Notes under the pieces: model-generated
Databases searched by the model: none
What the model saw: the letters and a program-made list of their open reading frames with translations, nothing else
Told to the model about the DNA's origin: nothing
Assembly: GCA_025667525.1 (NCBI GenBank)
Contig: CM046874.1
Location: 427,140,400-427,204,399 of the forward strand
Reading direction: 5' to 3'
Length of the DNA: 64,000 nucleotides
DNA from: Glebionis coronaria
Lineage: Eukaryota; Streptophyta; Magnoliopsida; Asterales; Asteraceae
Made by a program: the position numbers and the translations under genes
In this document: positions 56,317-64,000 of the stretch, piece by piece
Position numbering within the stretch: the first letter of the stretch is position 1
Layout of the letters: every line of letters starts with the position of its first letter

Positions 56317-56914
56317 GACCTTCCATTCCTCTGCCATCAAACGGGGAACAAGGCCCAAAGGTAATAATGAGTACTCCTGTGAGATCTCGTATTTTACTGG
56401 TAATTATTTTACTCTTTTATATTATTTTAATCATTGATAATACTTATTCGAAATTATAAAAATACTTTTATTTAATATTTCCATATTTATTTAAATCAAA
56501 TATTTTGATTTAAAAGCACCCGCGTACATTTTTACAAAAGTTTACTTGAATCAACGGAACGTGAACCGAGGGCTAAATATTTCGACCTAAAGATGTTAAT
56601 CTTTACATTATATTAAGTCTAGACCGATAACGGGCACAATATTAAATTCTTGTATTTCACATTTTTACTGTCGATTGTTTCAATGTTCGATGTTTTCGAT
56701 GTTTTCTTTTAATGACACGTTAAATCGAGTCGGGGAGACAATATTATCTTATTTTTGGTGCGTATTAACTTTTGAGAAGTATTTTTAGGAAACCCGAGTC
56801 CCGTAAATATTTGTAAAATTGACTAATAGTCATTTCCCACTTTTTTAACAAAGTATTTACTTTTTAGTCTTAAAGTTTCAAACTTGACAAGTTTAACCCT
56901 CCACCTAACCACCA

Positions 56915-56922
56915 TATATAAA
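56915..56922 (+). promoter_or_regulatory. TATA box in the 56.4-kb LTR
   Basis: TATATAAA followed by a C/A-rich stretch, about 540 bp into the LTR. Confidence 0.55.
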
Positions 56923-58637
56923 CCATTTTCTTAACCACTACACACACACATAACCATTTTATAAAATAAATCAAACCACCTCTCCCCTCCCCTTGCCTTT
57001 GTCGTGAACATCACCCCACAAACACCCCTAAATCATCAATTTCTACTTTGATTCATTAAAAACTAAATTTAGACCACCTCCTAAAATTGAAAGGTGATTC
57101 AAATCATATAAAAATCTTATACATGCAACAACTTTTCATGTTTTGATGATTTTATGCTTGAGATAATGTTTGATCATCATATATGTGATGATCATGAAAA
57201 GATTTTCATGTTTTAATGTTAAAAAGACAAAGTTTTGATTTTGGTTCTTTGATTTTGATGCATGCAAGGGTTAAGGTTGTTAGGGAATGATATTAAGGTG
57301 TTAGTAGTTGTAGAAAAATGGTTGGTTTGTGTAGAAAAAGTATTTTGTTATGATTTTCAAAATGATAATTTTAGGCAGAAAGTCAAGGTTGATTTTGGGT
57401 ATTTTAATCTTGGTTTGTTGATAAACTAATAAGATAGGGCTGTAGATATTTTCCTTACCTTCGATTTGATATAAATTAGAGCTTCTAACTCAAGACGAGT
57501 AGGAAGTTATGCTAGTTTGATTATTCGTGTACAGGGAGACGAGTATCGACACAATTTAAAGTTGTTGTCGATATTTGGATCGAACCTCGGGGACTATAAG
57601 TTGAGTTTTAAATATTTTCAAAGGCTGCTCTTGGGCTCTAAACCTAGGATTATGAGTATATTTTCAAACTCAAGTGTCGGTTTTGTAAACGTTATTGATT
57701 AGAAAGGTCACAATGGTTTTACGAGTCAAAGACGAAATTATGTCCGGTTTTTGTAACTCAAAGGTGTGTCGGGTAGGGAGTCTTAGAAGTATAAACTTTT
57801 GACGATATTTTTAGAGAAATTTCTATTGATAGTAAGTGAGCTTCTCAGTTAGTACCATAAACTTTTGAAGTGTCTATGTGATGTAAAACAGCCCGTACAT
57901 TTGGTATGTGCCAGCAGATTTTTATCGAGAGCATTGTCTAGTAAAAGTAAACTTTTAGAGATGTCTAGAAGTATTGATTGCATGCTTTTTCTTGTGTGTC
58001 TTGACATGGTTTATGTACTTATTTAAATTCCAAGTGTTTACTAAACATTTATTTTAATATCTTTTAAACTTTCGCGTCCCATTGTCGTATGTCCTAGATG
58101 ACTTAAAATTGCTTGATTTTTTGTTGTTACTATTAAGCCCTCAAGTTTCGTGTTGATTCCACCTTATAGCTAAGGTGAGTTCATAGCCCCTTTGCTACTT
58201 GTTCATTTTTTCAAAACGCGGGGTAAGATTATCATGTCGGAACACAATCTTTTAAACTGTATGCTATCCAAAAATGTATGCTGCCAAATGAATTCAGTGA
58301 TATTATTGCTTTTAGTCTATAACCTTAGGTTTCCTCTCTTGATCATGAACCGTTAATTGTACCGTATGCTTTGCGCTAAGCGCGAATGTTGTGGGTGGAT
58401 CCATTGGGATTGACTATCCCCGTCCCGAGTACCTTGACGCACTTACATTTGCTTATACTTGAGTATTTAGGCTGAATACTCACTAGAGGAACTTACATTG
58501 AGTTAAGCTTCAGTTCATGAACTAAATAGCAATAATATACATCATGACTATGGAGAATGTACATAGCCATCCCCCCATTACTTTTTTACAAACTTATTGT
58601 GTTCCATTACTTAATTTACTAAACATATGAATATCAC

Positions 58638-58652
58638 TCAACTTTTTGTTGA
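58638..58652 (+). other. Stem-loop of the LTR 3' region (56.4-kb LTR)
   Basis: TCAAC-TTTTT-GTTGA, preceded by 'atatcac' and 378 bp from the LTR end; equivalent in position to those at 17949, 23278 and 37329. Confidence 0.5.
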
Positions 58653-59019
58653 CGAGTTTTACATGTTTTAATCTCAGGTAATAATGCTTAATATGTTTAG
58701 ATGAGGTTCCGCAGGATGTTGGAAGCTTGGAAAGATCTATGTTGTGTTATGTTTATGTTGTTGTTATAAATGACGTTGTTAAAGTCTTCCGCTTATCTTT
58801 TGTTATCTTAAAACTTTAAAACTCTGATGTAATGGTACTTTGTTATGTTTTAAAACTTGTGAGATTGATGCTTTAAAACTTCGATAATCTGTGATGTAAT
58901 ATATATGTCTTTCATTACGTCATTTTCTTGTCATTTATAACTCATTGTTACTTGTACCTTGACGTGTGACTCCCTCGTTGACTAGTTGTTCCATGTCAGA
59001 TTCTGGGGGTCTCACAGAT

Positions 59020-59031
59020 TGATATCAGAGC
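59020..59031 (+). other. Primer binding site
   Basis: TGATATCAGAGC, one mismatch from the initiator-Met complement, three bases after the LTR. Confidence 0.75.
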
Positions 59032-59275
59032 GATGGTTATAGGGAACTGAGTCATTTTCAAAACTTGGTCTATAACTAAATTTCAAAATATTTCATGCTT
59101 TACTAGTGTCAAACACGGAATCTGCCAATGTTGTTCAATATCTGCGCGGGTAACTCTCTAATCCTTATTGTTTACCTTAATTATTCTTGTGATATTTCAT
59201 ACCTTGATTTCATTTTGAAATATTATATTGGTTTCATTGTGATACGTATTACCTCCTTCGAAACCCCTCTTGCTT

Positions 59276-60127
<852 letters not shown>

Positions 60128-60130
<3 letters not shown>

Positions 60131-63100
60131 ATACTATCTTATAAAGCCTCTATCAATATGGTTGAAAGTTGAAAGTTGAAAGTTGAAAGTTGAAAAAATA
60201 TAAGTCCTACAAAAATAATAACAAAAAAAAATTATACATAACAAACCTATCACCAACCCTAAAACAAAAAACCACCTACAAACAAATATCTTAGCCAACA
60301 TACATCCTCTCATTCATTCATTTACTTCCACTCCATATCTATAGAAAAAAAACACTCATACAAAATACACATTCACCTAAAATAATAAGCACACCACAAG
60401 ACGCCACCACTACAAGTCGCCATCAACGGACCTCACGACCACATAAAATAATACTTGGCTATTAAGGTATATTTTGTCTTATTTTATGGATCTTGATTAC
60501 TTAGTAATATTTAAGTTTTGATGGTATTTTTATAGATCTATGGTTTTTAATGTAGATCTATAGTTTTTATATATAGGTTTAAGTTTTTATAAGTTTTTTT
60601 ATACGTTTTTATAGGTCAGCCGACACCTTGCCGGAAATGGTCATATCCCTCTCGCCAGAAAGAGCCACAGCTGACTCGCCGGAACAAGCAGCCAGAGGTG
60701 TCATAGTATATGCTTCATTTTATTATAAAAGTTTATTGTTAATATTACTCACTATCAAAACTACCAGATTTGCCTTGGAAAGAAAAGTCCTTGCCACCGC
60801 TCAAGTGTTGCTGCCAATACTAGACGCTAATTTTTTCATTGTAGTTGGTACATTATGTTTCAATAGTTATTATTTTTCTTTGTAAATCATGAAGTTTTGT
60901 TAATAAAGTTAGCTGGAAAAATTAAGTAAATAAACATTTTTTTTAGTGTATGAAACTCTGTTAATGTTTTCGTTTTTTATATTGTTTTGTTTGTGTAATA
61001 TATATTTCCAATAAAGATTGTTTTGATAAAAGGCATTAATTCAAAGTAAAGAACAACAATAATTCAATTACCGGTCTACCAAATACAAGACCCAAAAAGA
61101 AAACAAGAACCAAAAAGAAAAGTAAAAAATTAGTGTGATGTATGGTTTCGAGGTTGTAGGTTTGCAGCAAGTAGTAATCAATGTAAAATTTTCACCTAAT
61201 TCAAAGTTGAAATTTTGAATTCTTTATTTCAAAAAGTAAATTGACACAACTCAAACGTTTAAATACTTAACGAGTTAAGTTTTCTTATTACTAAGAGAAT
61301 GGAAATCTTTTTTATATATAAGTTCATATATGTGCATTCAAAAATTTTCAAGCATGGTTTCAAGGTAATAGGCTTGACTACAAAGATTGACGCAATTTTA
61401 GTATTGAGCTTTGAAGAACTTGCATATTGTTAAAAATTTGTTGTAGAAAATTGAAACATTTTTTAAACTACATATATTCGTTTGATACAGTTTGTAGCAC
61501 ATACATATGTAGTAGAAAATTGGAATGTTATTAAAAGTTTATTTTAGTTGATGATGACCTATAATAAAATGAGTAGACTACAAAGAATTACATCACGTGA
61601 AAGTTGAAAAACTTACTTGGAAACTAAAAATATTATCACATGAAGCACTTGGGAACCAAAATGTAAAACTTAGAAGTTTAAAATTTGAATTATAAAAATA
61701 GCATATTATTTTATTTGATAACTAACTGATCGAACTTAAAATCGAATTCGTTAAATTTTATCAAATCTTATCGGGTCGGGTTAAATTAAGTTAAAATTTT
61801 TGTTGGTTTATTTTGTTCTAAACCCGATAGCTCGATAGTATTATTTTGTCAAGTTAAGGTCGACTAATTTTATTGTCGAATTATCAAATCGACTTTATTT
61901 CAGATATTAAATCAACCAGATAAAAACTGAAATAACAGTTTTTTTGTTTTTTAAAGACTAATATCACCATGCCATAAAAGTCTTTTTATGGCATAATAGT
62001 GATTACGTGCGACAAATCTCTTGGTCTTTTTATAGAATAAGGATATACATATTTTGTAGTAGTCTACTTTGTAAGGACTTTTGGCAACATTTAGTTGCAA
62101 CTTGAGAATAAAGAATGATGTTCCATTATTTTACTATAAATCAAGAAAACACCGTGAACTACCTACGGTAAGAATGTTGGGAGCGGTTGGTACTAGAATT
62201 TGGTGTCAAAGTCGCTACGTAGAATTTTTAGACTTTGACACTAGAACTTGCTTGACATCATATTTCAGGGGTAATAGTTGGCACCAGAAAATCTGGTGCC
62301 AACGAATTTTTTTTAAACACAAAATAATTTAAATAAAAACTTAATTAAATTAGAAAAAAAACATTACAATAAAAAAACTTTACAATAAAAAAACATTACA
62401 ATAACATAATAATAACTTAATGATTACGGCTCAAATGCTTCACAAGATCGGCTTAAGCCAAACGGCTATTTTTTTATATTTTGCCCCTTCCAACGGCTAT
62501 TTTGATTAAGTTTTTAATTTTTTTTGCACAAACACCCCTCCAACGGATATGTATTTAAATTTTCAAAAAAAGGATGAACAGTAATCGCACCGGTTGGTGG
62601 GGTTGGTGCGAGGGTGAGAGTGATGCGTTAAAGACAGGGTGACGCCAAAGACTACCAGCCCAACATCCAGCCAACCGTTCCCCCCACTCTAAAGATAACT
62701 TGATGATAAAGAGCAAACAAAAACCTCATTTTTGATATCACTCGATAAACTGAATCACTCGATCCGACATAACTCGATGCAAATACCATTCAGACACGAT
62801 AACCCGACCAATAGCACTTGTAATTGAGAAATCAGAACATAAATTATCGAAAACAATAAACAACTGTCATTATAGGACGAAGATAGTCTATTTTAAATAA
62901 CTATTGCCACTTATATCTACGCAACAAGGAAAATAGTGCCCCATGACAATGAAAAACTATGGAATCATGCTGTCGAAAAATTATTTTATGTTAAAATTTG
63001 ATCAAAACTACATACCGCTATTCAATCATGCCATCAACAGAACAATTCATTGAAAATAATTCCCGAGCACCACAAATACATTTTTTGATTGAAAAAGATT

Positions 63101-63249
63101 TGCGGTCATAATTTTCTTGAAAACTAGACACAGTTGCTGTTAGGCGCGGTACTCTACTAATGTCATTGATGCTGGATCTTACCACGATGTAGCGTTTGTT
63201 AATTATCTGCCGCCAGTCAATTCTGCCGCTATGCGCGGGTACTCGCCTA

Positions 63250-63250
<1 letters not shown>
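60128..63250 (+). mobile_element. Non-autonomous Helitron (3.1 kb) inserted in the TA array
   Basis: The 5' end is TCTATACTATCTTATAAAG, beginning with TC as Helitrons do and preceded by A (60127). The 3' end is CTAG (63247-63250) followed by T, with a small hairpin CCGC-TATGC-GCGG (63226-63238) about nine bases upstream. There are no terminal inverted repeats and no target duplication; TA repeat flanks both sides, which fits insertion between A and T. The interior has no Rep/helicase frame. It contains five tandem GTTGAAA units (60161-60195), a short frame at 60628-60885 of unknown origin, and hairpins at 62183-62303. Confidence 0.78.
62277..62303. other. Perfect 12-bp stem hairpin inside the Helitron
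   Basis: GTTGGCACCAGA-AAA-TCTGGTGCCAAC. A decayed copy of the same hairpin lies at about 62184-62210. Another stem, GTGTCAAAGTC/GACTTTGACAC, spans 62203-62241. Origin and role unknown. Confidence 0.6.

Positions 63251-63284
<34 letters not shown>
63251..63284. repeat. (TA)n remainder right of the Helitron
   Basis: About 34 bp of TA that would be contiguous with 59281-60127 before the Helitron inserted. Confidence 0.9.
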
Positions 63285-63288
<4 letters not shown>

Positions 63289-63424
63289 CTACTCCTTAGT
63301 GTTGCATTCCTTGTTGACAATAAGTTATGCAAATCTAAAATCTCTTCTTCCATTTTCATGAATCATGAAATAGCATACTTATACAAGTTCACGCTGAATT
63401 TGGGATTGTGTTGTTAGTAGAAAC

Positions 63425-64000
63425 ATGCCGCCTACCAAAATTCGTAGGGCTGATGGACCCAGGAGATCCCGCCGGGCTACTATGGAGAGAATCATTGCAA
63501 AAAGGGTAAAGAAAGCAGTTGCTGAATACGAAAAGAGCCGAGAGACTCAAGCTAAAGCTGAAAGTTCTTCAAGTGCAAAAGGATGTTCGCACAAGACCTT
63601 CATGTCTGGAAAACCCTACTCCTTCAAAGGGACCGAAGGTGTTGTTGGTTTAACTCGTTGGTTTGAAAAGATGGAGCAAGTGTTTGGGACTTGCAAATGT
63701 GCTGAAGAGGATAAACTAATTTATGCTGCTAGTACATTGGAAGGTATTGCACTTACCTGATGGAATGGAAATATTAGGACCTTAGGTCTTGATAATGCAA
63801 ACAAAATCCCTTGGAGCGAGTTCAAAATAATGATGATTACCGAATACTGCCCTGAGACTGAGATAGCTCATATGGAACAAGAGCTATGGAATTTATAAAT
63901 GAAGAATGATGATACTGAAGCCTACACTAATAGGTTTTATGAGTTGGCCTTAATGTGTCTTGAAATGGTTCCAAATGAGAAGAAGAAAATAAAAAGGTAT
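63425..64000 (+). pseudogene. Gypsy (chromovirus-like) gag, cut by the window end
   Basis: Starts at ATG 63425 with MPPTKIRRADGPRRSRRAT. Capsid motifs include YSFKGTEGVVGLTRWFEKME (about 63620-63679), WSEFKIMMITEYCPETEIAH (about 63812-63871) and AYTNRFYELALMCLEMVP (63917-63972). Two in-frame stops are visible: TGA near 63758 (TGG fits) and TAA near 63896. No frameshift is seen. It belongs to the element whose LTR is 56378-59016; its leader was expanded by the TA array and the Helitron. No introns are seen in this part. Confidence 0.88.

Larger units (their letters stand above)
56378..59016 (+). repeat. 5' LTR of a gypsy element that runs off the window (2,639 bp)
   Basis: Starts TGTGAGATCTCG and ends GGGGGTCTCACA, followed by a primer binding site at 59020. 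A TATA box lies at 56915-56922, GAGTTCATAGCC at 58177-58188, and a stem-loop at 58638-58652 followed by 'acatgttttaatctcaggta'. It interrupts the Athila sequence at 56377. The 3' LTR would lie beyond 64000. Confidence 0.85.

Noticed and set aside
60628..60885. Captured gene inside the Helitron
   Set aside because: The 85-codon frame has no recognisable motif and may be chance; it is only mentioned in the Helitron entry.

Overview
The window is a plant nuclear, gene-poor region made almost entirely of nested LTR retrotransposons, with one Helitron, one CACTA-type terminus, long (TA)n and (CT)n microsatellites and some degenerate unique DNA. Several gag and pol peptides, and the extra 3' protein of the Copia element, look like those I remember from daisy-family (Asteraceae) genomes. 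That species hint is recollection, not a database result. I found no intact host gene, tRNA, rRNA or CRISPR array.

Left part (1-20.6 kb). Positions 1-2189 hold the 3' non-coding tail of an Athila-like element on + and an LTR (1624-2189). This abuts a minus-strand Tat-lineage Ty3/gypsy element (RT, protease and gag from 2190 to 5021, PBS at 5062, 5' LTR 5085-5632). The Tat element sits inside the gag of a second minus-strand element of the Athila lineage (gag 5634-6972, Asp-type PBS 7701-7718, a very long LTR 7722-11555). A diverged inverted copy of part of that LTR follows (about 11640-13080), then a (TA)n tract, an array of 180-bp repeats ending in a CACTA-like terminus at 15273, and a degraded chromovirus LTR ending near 18274.

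Middle (20.6-46.4 kb). A 1.07-kb unique segment is tandemly duplicated. The first copy is split by a complete but dead Tekay-type chromovirus (20608-32214, TSD AAAGC) whose gag carries three intron-like insertions. To its right is a complete gypsy element (34225-46382, TSD TTAGT) with closely similar 3.4-kb LTRs but an extremely decayed interior, which suggests movement in trans.

Right part (46.4-64 kb). This holds a (TA)n tract abutting a short LTR (47318-47657), a compact gag-protease-only element (48579-50762, TSD CACAC), the 3' end of a minus-strand Copia element (52099-53501), an Athila gag on + (54229-56316) split by a 548-bp insertion with 16-bp target duplications, and the 5' part of another gypsy element (LTR 56378-59016, gag from 63425 to the window edge). 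The leader of this last element contains an approximately 850-bp (TA)n array, and a 3.1-kb non-autonomous Helitron (60128-63250) sits exactly within it.

Overall: every coding unit is a pseudogene, and nearly all the damage is in-frame stops explainable by C-to-T or G-to-A changes, as expected of methylated, silenced transposons. The points most worth checking are the intron-bearing gag, a stem-loop with changed but still pairing stems near the end of several otherwise different LTRs, the gag-protease mini-element and the unidentified 548-bp insertion.
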